Positions 55,573-63,897 of a stretch of DNA of 64,000 bases are shown here, piece after piece. The translations under genes and the position numbers were made by a program. The DNA is from Methylotenera_A sp044222005 (GTDB lineage: Bacteria > Pseudomonadota > Gammaproteobacteria > Burkholderiales > Methylophilaceae). How positions within the stretch are numbered: position 1 is the first letter of the stretch; every line of letters starts with the position of its first letter. The DNA lies in NCBI GenBank assembly GCA_044222005.1, contig JBGANY010000007.1, forward strand, positions 48,829-112,828, in the 5' to 3' direction. Below the pieces are notes generated by a model. The model worked only from the letters and a program-made list of their open reading frames with translations. It did no database searches and was not told the origin of the DNA.

Positions 55573-57594
55573 ATGAGTTATTCAACGCATCCGCGAATGC
55601 GCGCGTCATTTGCCATTAAGCCCGTTATTCTGGCGCTTGCCAGCCTGTTCATTAGCAACGCCATTGCCGAAGAAACCACCAGGATTGATTTGCCCGCGGT
55701 GCCTGTCACCGGCAACCCATTGGGCGCTGGCTCCGATGAGCTGGTTATACCCGTTTCTGTGCTTAACGGCCGTGAGCTAAGCCTGCGCCGCGAAGGCACG
55801 CTGGGCGAGACCTTGAACGGCCTGCCAGGCGTTTCTGCCACACGTTTCGGACCTAATGCTTCGCGGCCGGTGATTCGCGGGCTGGATGCCGAGCGCGTGA
55901 AAATCATGCAAAACGGCGTTGGCGTATTAGATGCATCATCGTTAAGCTTCGACCATGCAGTAGGCGTAGACCCGCTGATTATCGAACAGATTGACGTGGT
56001 ACGCGGACCGGCAGCCCTGCTATATGGCGGCAGCGCCATGGGCGGCGTGGTGAACGCGATCGACCACCGCATTCCTAAAGAAAAACTGGATGGCATTACT
56101 GGCCGTGCCGAAACGCGCTTTGGCGGTGCAGAAAGCCAACGCAATGGTGCGGCAGTCGTCGATATCGGCAATGGCATATTTGCCATCCACGGCGATGTGT
56201 ACACACGAAAAACCAGCGATCTGGATATTCCTGGATTCGCAGTAAGTCGTCGTAAAAGTGAAGCTGATGGCACGCCACGTGAAAATCGCGGCAAGCTCGT
56301 CAATAGCAGCGCAGATGGTGATGGTGGCGCTTTGGGTGCGTCACTCACCTTTGATAATGGCTATTTAGGTGCTTCTTATTCCACGCTTAACAACAACTAT
56401 GGCACCGTAGCCGAGGAAGCTGTGCGCATCGACATGAACAGCGACCGTTGGGATATTGCCAGCGAATTCACAGATTTGGGTACGATTATTAACCGCGTGA
56501 AGTTCCGCCTCGCGCATACCGATTATGAGCATAAAGAACTTGAAGATGGCATCGTTGGTACAACTTTCAAAAATCGCGGCTTGGAAGGCAGTATTGAAGC
56601 GGGTCACGGCAAGATTGGTAATTTATCTGGCGTGGCAGGCTTTCAATTCGACAACACCAACTTTGAGGCTTTAGGGGATGAGGCGTTTGTACCGAGTGTG
56701 AATACACAGAACAAAGCCGTGTATTTATATGAGGAACTGCCTATTGACGCCCATAAAATCACCTTCGGCGGCAGATTAGGTCACACCTCGGTCGATTCCA
56801 AAGCTAATGCCAATTTTGATATCGGGCAAAAAAACAGTTTCAACACTCAAAATTTGGCTTTGGGCGGCTTATATAACATCAATAGCAACTGGTCGCTCAC
56901 CAGCAATTTATCGCATAACGAACGCGCGCCCAGTTACTTTGAGCTTTATGCCAACGGTGCGCACATTGCCACCGGCCAGTTTGAAGTCGGCAATAGCAGC
57001 TTTAGCAAAGAGAAATCGAATGGTATTGACGCACAAATACGCTGGAAAGATGCAAAAAACTCATTCAGCCTTGGTGCATATTACACCCGTTTTAGCAGTT
57101 TTATCGGCTTATTTGATACAGGCGCTATAGAGCCAATTTCAGGCTTGCCAGAAGCGCAATTTAGGGCCGTGCCCGCAGTATTTAAAGGGCTGGAGGGTGA
57201 AGGCAAATTTAATATCGCCGATAATCTGGATTTAACGCTACGTGGTGATTATGTCCATGCAAAAGAAAAGCGCACCGGCGACTACCTGCCGCGCATCGCC
57301 CCGTTGCGCTTGGGCGCAGGTTTGCAGTATCAGCTCAATAGTTTTAGCGCACGCTTAGACGTATTGCGCGCCTTTAGGCAAAACCGCATTGCAGATAACG
57401 AGCTGGAAACAGATGGCTACACCGATGTCAGTGTTTTGGTGGCGTACAAACTACCTACTAAGTTCAATATTGAGCTTTTTGCCAAAGCCAATAACTTACT
57501 GAATCAGGAAATTCGCGAGCATGCATCCATCTTGAAAGATATAGCACCGGCAGGTGAAAGGTCGTTATTGATTGGCGCGCGGGCTGATTTTTGA
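55573..57594 (+). CDS. znuD: TonB-dependent outer-membrane receptor, ZnuD zinc-uptake type
   Basis: The ATG at 55573 follows GAGG and gives a 673-residue receptor with a signal peptide ending NAIA. The plug domain (about 40-165) carries TLGETLNGLPGVSATRFG, the RPVIRGLDAERVK block, SSLSFDHAVGVDPL and VVRGPAALLYGG, which match ZnuD proteins. A 22-strand barrel fills the rest. The His-rich external loop of Neisseria ZnuD is not evident. Zinc is inferred from family; other metals are possible. Confidence 0.8.
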   Translation: MSYSTHPRMRASFAIKPVILALASLFISNAIAEETTRIDLPAVPVTGNPLGAGSDELVIPVSVLNGRELSLRREGTLGETLNGLPGVSATRFGPNASRPVIRGLDAERVKIMQNGVGVLDASSLSFDHAVGVDPLIIEQIDVVRGPAALLYGGSAMGGVVNAIDHRIPKEKLDGITGRAETRFGGAESQRNGAAVVDIGNGIFAIHGDVYTRKTSDLDIPGFAVSRRKSEADGTPRENRGKLVNSSADGDGGALGASLTFDNGYLGASYSTLNNNYGTVAEEAVRIDMNSDRWDIASEFTDLGTIINRVKFRLAHTDYEHKELEDGIVGTTFKNRGLEGSIEAGHGKIGNLSGVAGFQFDNTNFEALGDEAFVPSVNTQNKAVYLYEELPIDAHKITFGGRLGHTSVDSKANANFDIGQKNSFNTQNLALGGLYNINSNWSLTSNLSHNERAPSYFELYANGAHIATGQFEVGNSSFSKEKSNGIDAQIRWKDAKNSFSLGAYYTRFSSFIGLFDTGAIEPISGLPEAQFRAVPAVFKGLEGEGKFNIADNLDLTLRGDYVHAKEKRTGDYLPRIAPLRLGAGLQYQLNSFSARLDVLRAFRQNRIADNELETDGYTDVSVLVAYKLPTKFNIELFAKANNLLNQEIREHASILKDIAPAGERSLLIGARADF

Positions 57595-57605
57595 TTTATT
57601 CAACG

Positions 57606-57678
57606 TTGTAGGAGCGATTTTTAAATCGCGAATCAGGTCTATAAAAAATGATTCGCGCAATGAATTGCGCTCCTACAA
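57606..57678. repeat. REPIN-like palindrome of two inverted REP sequences
   Basis: Two REP-like halves face each other: TTGTAGGAGCG at 57606-57616 leading to CGCGAATC (57627-57634), and GATTCGCG (57650-57657) ending in CGCTCCTACAA (57668-57678). Each half contains its own small hairpin (GCGATTT/AAATCGC and GCGCAAT/ATTGCGC). The outer GTAGGAGCG and inner CGCGA match the REP type common in Pseudomonas. It lies between the convergent znuD and dgkA genes. No RAYT transposase is in the window. Confidence 0.75.
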
Positions 57679-57718
57679 AAAAACCAAAAAATACAATGAC
57701 CACCCAAAAATCACGACC

Positions 57719-58087
57719 TTAATTAGAGAGAACCAGGACCCACACCAGAAAAAACAACATAATCGCCATCATCACAGCCGCGCTGCCAATATCTTTGGCG
57801 CGTGCAGCCAGTGCGTGATGGTCGATAGAGGTATGGTCAACTGCCGCTTCAATGGCAGAGTTTAGCAGCTCCACAATAAACACCAGCAAAGTCACACCCA
57901 CTAGCAAAATACGCTCGATATTGGTGTGGCCTAAATAAAATCCCAGTGGAACCAATACCAGCATCAGCCAGGTTTCCTGACGAATCGCCGCTTCATTCTT
58001 ATAAGCCGCTTTTAAGCCTGCAAGCGAATAGCCTGCTGCTTTGGCGATGCGTTCCAAACCGTTTTTACTTTTGAATGGGCTTTCCAT
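57719..58087 (-). CDS. dgkA: Diacylglycerol kinase
   Basis: DgkA phosphorylates diacylglycerol released from lipid donors. The 122-residue protein has three transmembrane helices and the signature ELLNSAIEAAVD (about 70-81) with the catalytic-region ENAIRQETW-like AAIRQETWLML. It converges on znuD across the REPIN. Confidence 0.93.
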   Translation of the reverse strand: MESPFKSKNGLERIAKAAGYSLAGLKAAYKNEAAIRQETWLMLVLVPLGFYLGHTNIERILLVGVTLLVFIVELLNSAIEAAVDHTSIDHHALAARAKDIGSAAVMMAIMLFFLVWVLVLSN

Positions 58088-58131
58088 GAATCGCTTTCAA
58101 ATTAAATTTACTCTCATTCTTTACTATTCAT

Positions 58132-58161
58132 CCGTCATTCCCGCCTTCGCGGGAATGACGG
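58132..58161. repeat. 13-bp perfect hairpin, dispersed-repeat type
   Basis: CCGTCATTCCCGC/GCGGGAATGACGG with a CTTC loop lies in the 144-bp dgkA-yggX gap. The same palindrome type recurs in many proteobacterial genomes as a dispersed repeat, by memory. The downstream TTTTTATT is too distant to make it a clear terminator on the plus strand. Confidence 0.7.
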
Positions 58162-58231
58162 CATAGTTTTTATTATGCCTTGATTTTAACATGCGCTATC
58201 ATACTGTTTTTAGCACAATTGAGTAACCAAC

Positions 58232-58504
58232 ATGGCACGCACAGTACACTGCATTAAATTAGGTAAAGATCTCGAAGGCATGGACTTTCCGCCCTACCCT
58301 GGCGAGCTTGGCAAACGCATCTACATGCATGTGAGCAAAGAGGCATGGGCGGCCTGGCTAAAACAACAAACCATGCTGGTGAATGAAAACCGCTTAAGCT
58401 TGGCCGACCCAGCAGCACGTAAATATTTGAGTGAGCAAACCGAGAAATACTTTTTTGGTGAAGGTGCGGATACCGCGAGTGGGTATGTACCGCCGACCAA
58501 ATAG
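58232..58504 (+). CDS. yggX: Fe(2+)-trafficking / oxidative damage protection protein YggX
   Basis: The 90-residue protein has the family start ARTVHCIKLGKDLEGMDFPPYPG with the cysteine C7, then WLKQQTMLVNENRL. YggX protects iron-sulfur clusters against oxidative damage. It stands alone. Confidence 0.95.
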   Translation: MARTVHCIKLGKDLEGMDFPPYPGELGKRIYMHVSKEAWAAWLKQQTMLVNENRLSLADPAARKYLSEQTEKYFFGEGADTASGYVPPTK

Positions 58505-58570
58505 TTATTTAGTCAGTTTTTATTTCTAAGATATACATCACATTAAGTTATATTAACTTGGGAGTAACAC

Positions 58571-59269
58571 TTGAGAGGTTATGTCATCTCCTATATTGAT
58601 ATGTGCTTAAGAGAAGGTACAAGTCTTCAGCGCGGGATGAATTTTCGACTGAAAGGGCGGCACTCAGTAATTTTAATGTCCGTTCGGCCAAACTCTCCTT
58701 ATAAAGATGAAGTTCAAGACGATGGAGCAACTCTTATTTATGAAGGTCACGACGAGCCGAAAAGACAAGGCATATCAGACCCAAAGTCCTTAGACCAGCC
58801 TGAGCGCTTATCTAGTGGAACATTAACTGAAAATGGAAAGTTTTATCGGGCTGCATTAGGATTTAAGTCCGGCAAAAAAGCTCCAGATATTGTGCAGGTA
58901 TATGAAAAAATAAAAGCTGGAATTTGGACAGACAATGGTTTTTTCCATCTGGTTGATTCATGGGTTGAAAGCGATGGAAAAAGAAATGTTTTCAAATTTA
59001 AACTAGTGGCTGTTGATGGTATTCATGACGAAAACGCTGCAGAAGACTTAAATAGCGTACTGACTGAGTCCAGTCGTATTATTCCCACAAGCGTGAAGCT
59101 CGAAGTTTGGGCACGCGATAGTGGTCGCTGTGTAACTTGTGGAGCAACGAATGAGCTACACTTCGACCATATCGTTCCATTTTCCAAAGGTGGAACATCG
59201 CTAAAAGCTGAAAATATTCAACTGCTTTGCGCTCGTCATAACCTTAGTAAAAGCGCAAAGATTATTTAA
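58571..59269 (+). CDS. Probable modification-dependent HNH nuclease (SRA-like domain plus HNH)
   Basis: The 232-residue protein starts at TTG 58571 after GGGAGTAA. Residues 20-150 look like an SRA/ScoMcrA-type PUA domain (GATLIYEGHDE near 52-62, then a tyrosine-rich strand region). Residues 177-232 are an HNH with C187-x2-C190, H197, D199-H200, N215, C220-x2-H223. That pairing is seen in type IV restriction of modified DNA. The SRA call is by pattern only. AT-rich bases compared with neighbours suggest transfer. Confidence 0.7.
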   Translation: MRGYVISYIDMCLREGTSLQRGMNFRLKGRHSVILMSVRPNSPYKDEVQDDGATLIYEGHDEPKRQGISDPKSLDQPERLSSGTLTENGKFYRAALGFKSGKKAPDIVQVYEKIKAGIWTDNGFFHLVDSWVESDGKRNVFKFKLVAVDGIHDENAAEDLNSVLTESSRIIPTSVKLEVWARDSGRCVTCGATNELHFDHIVPFSKGGTSLKAENIQLLCARHNLSKSAKII

Positions 59270-59274
59270 ACAAA

Positions 59275-59934
59275 TTATTTTTTATACGTTTTCACGCCAT
59301 CTGCTGTCGCCAACAACAACACATTGGCCGGACGTGCCGCAAATAAACCGTTAGTGACCACGCCGACGATTTGGTTGATTTTGGCTTCCATCGCGACTGG
59401 GTCTGTAATATTTAAACCATGTACATCTAAAATCACATTGCCATTATCGGTAGTGAAGTTACGCAATACTGGCTGACCGCCCAATTTCACCAGCTCGCGC
59501 GCCACATAGCTACGCGCCATCGGCAGCACTTCTACCGGCAATGGAAATTTGCCCAACACAGGCACGTATTTGCTCTCATCACAAATGCAAATAAAGGTTT
59601 TAGCCACTGCCGCCACGATTTTCTCGCGCGTCAACGCCCCGCCGCCGCCCTTCAACATATGTAAATGTTCGGTAATTTCATCGGCGCCATCCACATAAAT
59701 ATCCATGCCGTCGATATTATTCAGATCAAACACTTCTATGCCATGGCCGCGTAAACGCTGGGCGGTAGCCTCGCTACTCGCAACTGCACCGTCGATTTTG
59801 TGTTTTACTTTTGCAAGCTCTTCAATAAAGAAGTTAGCGGTTGAGCCGGTGCCCACGCCAATAATGCCTTCTTTTACGTATTCCACCGCTGCTTTTGCCA
59901 CTTGCTGCTTTAATTCATCCTGTGTATATGCCAT
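59275..59934 (-). CDS. rpiA: Ribose 5-phosphate isomerase A
   Basis: RpiA interconverts ribose 5-phosphate and ribulose 5-phosphate. The 219-residue protein has GVGTGSTANFF, DGADEI, KGGGGALTREKI and the C-terminal KTYKK. Length is typical. It converges on the HNH gene with a 5-bp gap and diverges from ilvA. Confidence 0.96.
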   Translation of the reverse strand: MAYTQDELKQQVAKAAVEYVKEGIIGVGTGSTANFFIEELAKVKHKIDGAVASSEATAQRLRGHGIEVFDLNNIDGMDIYVDGADEITEHLHMLKGGGGALTREKIVAAVAKTFICICDESKYVPVLGKFPLPVEVLPMARSYVARELVKLGGQPVLRNFTTDNGNVILDVHGLNITDPVAMEAKINQIVGVVTNGLFAARPANVLLLATADGVKTYKK

Positions 59935-60015
59935 TTTGAGTAAACCCTTAACAAATTCTTTATAATGATGCCGAACTATAACTATACACCGCTAAAGGTG
60001 AATTAAAAATCCGGC

Positions 60016-61527
60016 ATGTCTATCAATTACAGGCAAAAAATAGAAAATTCGCGCGTTTACGACGTGGCGAAAAAAACGCCGCTGGAGTTTCAGCCCAATT
60101 TATCCGCACGTATTGATAACCGCGTGCTGCTTAAGCGCGAAGATATGCAGCCCGTGTTTTCATTCAAACTGCGCGGCGCCTACAACAAAATGGCGAACCT
60201 GCCTGCGGACGTTCTGAAACGCGGGGTAATCGCCGCCAGTGCCGGTAACCATGCGCAAGGCGTAGCGCTGGCCGCACAGAAATTGGGCTGCAGAGCCGTG
60301 ATTGTGATGCCGACCACTACCCCGCTCATCAAAGTGAATGCGGTTAAGGCCAGAGGCGCTGAAGTGATGCTGTTTGGCGATAGTTATTCCGACGCTTATG
60401 TACATGCGCTTGAACAGGAAAAATCCGAACAGCTTACTTTTGTGCACCCTTACGATGACCCGGATGTCATCGCGGGACAAGGTACGATTGGGATGGAAAT
60501 TCTGCAGCAATACCCGCAACCCATTGAAGCAATTTTTTGCTGCGTGGGCGGTGGTGGCTTGCTGGCTGGTGTTGCAGCCTATGTTAAAGCGGTGCGCCCG
60601 GAAATTAAAATCATCGGCGTTGAGGCTAAAGACGCTGAAGCGATGACAGAATCGCTCAAACAAGGTGAACGCGTGGTGCTGGAACAGGTGGGGCTGTTTG
60701 CCGATGGCGCAGCGGTAAAACAGGTAGGCGAACACACTTTCGCGCTCTGCCGGCAATATGTGGATGAAATGATCGTGGTGGATAATGACGCCATCTGCGC
60801 CGCGATTAAGGACGTGTTTGAAGACACGCGCAGCATTTTAGAGCCTGCTGGCGCGCTCGCTGTAGCGGGGCTTAAGGCATATGCTGAACGTGAAAATCTG
60901 CACAACAAAACGCTTGTAGCGATTGCTTCTGGTGCCAACATGAATTTCGATAGGCTGCGCTTCGTTGCGGAGCGTGCTGAGGTGGGCGAGCACCGCGAGG
61001 CAGTTTTAGCGGTGACGATTCCTGAAAAACCGGGTGCATTTAAAACATTCTGCCGCCTGTTGGGTAACCGCAATATTACGGAATTTAACTATCGCTATTC
61101 CGACCCCAAAGAAGCGCATATTTTTGTGGGCGTAGCGATTACAGATCCTGCGGAATCTGCCAGGCTGGTCGCTGACTTGCAGGCACAAGGCTTACCGGCA
61201 CTGGATTTAACCGATAACGAGGTCGCCAAACTGCATCTGCGCCACCTAGTCGGCGGGCATGCACCACAAGCGGAGCATGAGATGGTATTCCGGTTTGAGT
61301 TCCCGGAAAAACCCGGTGCGTTAATGAAGTTCTTAGACACCATGGGCCATGATTGGAATATCAGCCTGTTCCATTACCGCAACCATGGCGCGGATTTTGG
61401 CCGTGTGCTGGTGGGCATGCAAGTGCCGCCGAACGAACAGGCCGAATTTGCAGAGTTTCTGCAAAACCTTGGTTATCCGTATTGGGATGAAACTGAAAAC
61501 CCGGCGTATAAACTATTTTTGGGTTGA
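60016..61527 (+). CDS. ilvA: Threonine ammonia-lyase, biosynthetic
   Basis: IlvA deaminates threonine to 2-oxobutanoate for isoleucine. The 503-residue protein has the PLP lysine K51 (FSFKLRGAYNKM), the glycine-rich phosphate site CVGGGGLLAG and two C-terminal ACT-like regulatory domains (about 325-400 and 420-500) that confer isoleucine inhibition in this family. Confidence 0.96.
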   Translation: MSINYRQKIENSRVYDVAKKTPLEFQPNLSARIDNRVLLKREDMQPVFSFKLRGAYNKMANLPADVLKRGVIAASAGNHAQGVALAAQKLGCRAVIVMPTTTPLIKVNAVKARGAEVMLFGDSYSDAYVHALEQEKSEQLTFVHPYDDPDVIAGQGTIGMEILQQYPQPIEAIFCCVGGGGLLAGVAAYVKAVRPEIKIIGVEAKDAEAMTESLKQGERVVLEQVGLFADGAAVKQVGEHTFALCRQYVDEMIVVDNDAICAAIKDVFEDTRSILEPAGALAVAGLKAYAERENLHNKTLVAIASGANMNFDRLRFVAERAEVGEHREAVLAVTIPEKPGAFKTFCRLLGNRNITEFNYRYSDPKEAHIFVGVAITDPAESARLVADLQAQGLPALDLTDNEVAKLHLRHLVGGHAPQAEHEMVFRFEFPEKPGALMKFLDTMGHDWNISLFHYRNHGADFGRVLVGMQVPPNEQAEFAEFLQNLGYPYWDETENPAYKLFLG

Positions 61528-61580
61528 TTAGGCTAATTGCAGCCTCAAGATTGGCTGATAACCACCAACCCTTGAATGAA

Positions 61581-61608
61581 TATATAGCACAACATGTTGT
61601 TTTATATA
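61581..61608. promoter_or_regulatory. 28-bp dyad upstream of the beta-propeller gene
   Basis: A perfect palindrome ACAACATGTTGT (61589-61600) is flanked symmetrically by TATATA (61581-61586 and 61603-61608). It lies about 110 bp before the propeller ATG, and a -10-like TATAAT follows at 61633-61638. Together they look like an operator for a dimeric regulator; the regulator is unknown. Confidence 0.5.
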
Positions 61609-61718
61609 GTATTTATAAAAAATATAGCCTAGTATAATTTTTGCTATAACAAACTTAAGGGATTGAACCTAATAAAAATTAATCTGCCAAACAGGCGGGA
61701 CAAACTTTGGAGAATTGA

Positions 61719-62786
61719 ATGAATTTGAATAAAACCATCATTGCGACTGCGATGAGCTTATTTGTTGCCACCAATGCGTTTGCAGCGGAAGGCAAAGCCT
61801 ATGTCACCAGCCAGGATGGCGGTGTAACGATTATCGACTTGGAAAGCATGACCGCCACAGGCACTATCGACGTGAAAGGCGAAGGCCCACGCGGATTGGG
61901 CGTTACTGACGACGGCAAGTTTCTGATTGTCGCAACGCGTGAGAACGGCAGCGTTTCTGTGATTGACACCGCTACGAACGAAGTCGTCAAACAAATTCCC
62001 GTTGGGAAAAACCCGGAATTTGTTCGTGTAAAAGGCAATTTAGCTTTTGTTTCATATGAGCCGAGCGCAAAAGGCGGTCCACCGCCCGCGCCAGGCTCTG
62101 CCGCTGCTAAAGAAGCTGATGCAGCAGCAGATGACGACGACAAAGAACCGGCACGTATCGGTATTATCGACCTTAAGCTGGGTAAAAAAATACGCGAAAT
62201 TACCGGTGGCCCAGAAACAGAGGGAATTGAATTCAGTAAGGATGGCAGGCAGTTAGTGATTACCAACGAAGCCGACAACACCATTACTGTGCACAATATT
62301 AAAACTGGCAAGCTAATTAAAAGAATCAAAACCCATGATTACGGCGACCGTCCGCGCGGCATCAAAGTCTCTCCCGATGGAAAAACCTATGTCGCCACTT
62401 TGGAGTACGGCAACAAATTTCTGGTGATGAATAAGAATTTCAAGGTGTTACGCACCGTAGATACGGGCGCCACCCCTTACGGAATCGCTTATGATGCAAT
62501 GGGTAAACATATTTTTGTGGCTAGCAATAAAGCCGAGCTGCTTGAAGTGTTTGACGCTAAAACTTATGAAAAAGTGAAAGATATACCGACCGGGAAGCGT
62601 TGCTGGCACTTTAGCTTTACACCAGACGATAAACAAATCATGCTGGCTTGCGGAAAATCCGATGCCATTGTAGTAATTGATGCCGAAACACTGGAACCTA
62701 CAAAACAAGTGGAAGTAAAACAAATGCCTTGGGGCGTGGTGACTTACCCTAAAGCCATGGGCAGCCTGGATACAAAACTAAAGTAA
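61719..62786 (+). CDS. YVTN-type beta-propeller protein, PQQ-catabolism-associated type
   Basis: A signal peptide (about 1-22, ending AFA) precedes seven YVTN/PQQ-type propeller blades (for example KFLIVATRENGSVSVID, KTYVATLEYG, KHIFVASN). An acidic Pro/Ala/Asp insertion (about 115-147, with DDDDK) interrupts one blade. Such proteins accompany PQQ-dependent alcohol oxidation in methylotrophs, but no PQQ enzyme is in this window. The role is unknown. Confidence 0.82.
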   Translation: MNLNKTIIATAMSLFVATNAFAAEGKAYVTSQDGGVTIIDLESMTATGTIDVKGEGPRGLGVTDDGKFLIVATRENGSVSVIDTATNEVVKQIPVGKNPEFVRVKGNLAFVSYEPSAKGGPPPAPGSAAAKEADAAADDDDKEPARIGIIDLKLGKKIREITGGPETEGIEFSKDGRQLVITNEADNTITVHNIKTGKLIKRIKTHDYGDRPRGIKVSPDGKTYVATLEYGNKFLVMNKNFKVLRTVDTGATPYGIAYDAMGKHIFVASNKAELLEVFDAKTYEKVKDIPTGKRCWHFSFTPDDKQIMLACGKSDAIVVIDAETLEPTKQVEVKQMPWGVVTYPKAMGSLDTKLK

Positions 62787-62820
62787 TTCAAAATTGAAGT
62801 GAAGTGTAGCTGATTTATAA

Positions 62821-62849
62821 AAAAGCCCCGAAATTCGGGGCTTTTTTTT
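62821..62849. terminator. Intrinsic terminator, bidirectional
   Basis: AAGCCCCG/CGGGGCTT with a 5-nt AAATT loop, flanked by A and T runs on each side, terminates the propeller gene on the plus strand and the EVE gene on the minus strand. Confidence 0.9.
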
Positions 62850-62858
62850 GAGCAAACT

Positions 62859-63317
62859 CTACTTAAGTTTACCTAGTATAAATTCCCAATCTTTGGGGTC
62901 AATCGGCGTAATCGAAAGCCTGTTGCCACGTTGCAGGATGCGCAAGTCGGCAAGCTCGGGCATTTCACGCAGCTCTTTTAAACTAAACAGCCTTGTTTTG
63001 CGCACAAGTTTTACGTCTACATTCATCCAGCGCGGGTTTTCCGAAGTGGCTTTTGGATCATAATATTTGTGCCCTTTAACAAACTGAAAACGGTCAGGAT
63101 ACGCGCTAGAACTCACTTCACAAATACCTGCAATACCTGGCGTTTCGCAGTTTGAGTGATAAAACAGCACACCATCACCAATGCTCATTTGATCGCGCAT
63201 GAAATTACGCGCCTGATAGTTGCGCACACCATACCAATCTATCGTTTGATCGGGCATGGCAGCTAAATCATCTATAGACACATCTCCAGGTTCTGATTTC
63301 ATTAGCCAATAACGCAT
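62859..63317 (-). CDS. EVE domain protein
   Basis: The 152-residue protein is a single EVE domain, a PUA-like fold that binds modified bases in related proteins. It opens with YWLMKSEPGDVSIDDL and has the VRNYQARNFMR and GDGVLFYHSN blocks. Function in this family is not established. It converges on the propeller gene. Confidence 0.92.
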   Translation of the reverse strand: MRYWLMKSEPGDVSIDDLAAMPDQTIDWYGVRNYQARNFMRDQMSIGDGVLFYHSNCETPGIAGICEVSSSAYPDRFQFVKGHKYYDPKATSENPRWMNVDVKLVRKTRLFSLKELREMPELADLRILQRGNRLSITPIDPKDWEFILGKLK

Positions 63318-63386
63318 ATCAATCCAATTTTCTCAATTTCATAATTTGGGTATGATAATTGAAATTAATCTATTTGGAATAAAACC

Positions 63387-63746
63387 ATGGCGCGTAATGT
63401 ACTAGGCACAAGCCTGCAAACTTGCAGTTTGAATCCACTCACTGGCTTTACGCGCACGGGCTGCTGTGAAACAGGCAGCGAAGACATTGGCAGCCATACC
63501 GTTTGCTGCCAAGTAACCGAAGAGTTTCTGGCATTTTCTTTTTCTAGTGGCAATGATTTAAGCACACCACGTCCAGAATATGGCTTTGAGGGCTTAAGCG
63601 CAGGCGACCGCTGGTGCGTGTGTGCTGCACGCTGGCTTGAAGCATCGGAAGCTGGTTTCGCACCACCAGTAATTTTAGAAGCCTGCCATGAAAAATGCCT
63701 GGAGATTGTGAGTCTGGCGGATTTGAAATATCACGAACTAAGGTAA
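63387..63746 (+). CDS. DUF2237 family protein
   Basis: The 119-residue soluble protein matches DUF2237: NVLGTSLQTCSLNPLTGFTR, then CCETG, VCCQVT, GDRWCVCAARW and a conserved ACHEKCLEIV. It is cysteine-rich, with ten cysteines in conserved-looking spacing, possibly metal-binding. Function unknown. Confidence 0.9.
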   Translation: MARNVLGTSLQTCSLNPLTGFTRTGCCETGSEDIGSHTVCCQVTEEFLAFSFSSGNDLSTPRPEYGFEGLSAGDRWCVCAARWLEASEAGFAPPVILEACHEKCLEIVSLADLKYHELR

Positions 63747-63825
63747 CTAGTTGAGAAATATCGAAAACAACAAAGACATTAGATTAAAACAAAAATCTTA
63801 TTCAAATCGGGCTGAAAGGAGGTGT

Positions 63826-63897
63826 ATGAGCGAATGCAGTACATCTCTCCAAATTTTGGTTTTATTTGCTGTGGTGTTGCCTGAGCCGCTATCCTGA
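63826..63897 (+). other. Possible 23-codon ORF with strong ribosome-binding site
   Basis: An ATG at 63826 follows AAAGGAGGTGT, so the AGGAGG lies only three bases ahead. The frame reads MSECSTSLQILVLFAVVLP and ends at TGA 63895-63897, overlapping the proposed 6S RNA. The tight spacing and overlap make it doubtful; it is listed because of the unusually perfect ribosome-binding sequence. Confidence 0.2.

Noticed and set aside
55578..56348. 256-residue minus-strand frame over the znuD gene
   Set aside because: It is antisense to a clear TonB receptor plug domain and has no recognisable motif.
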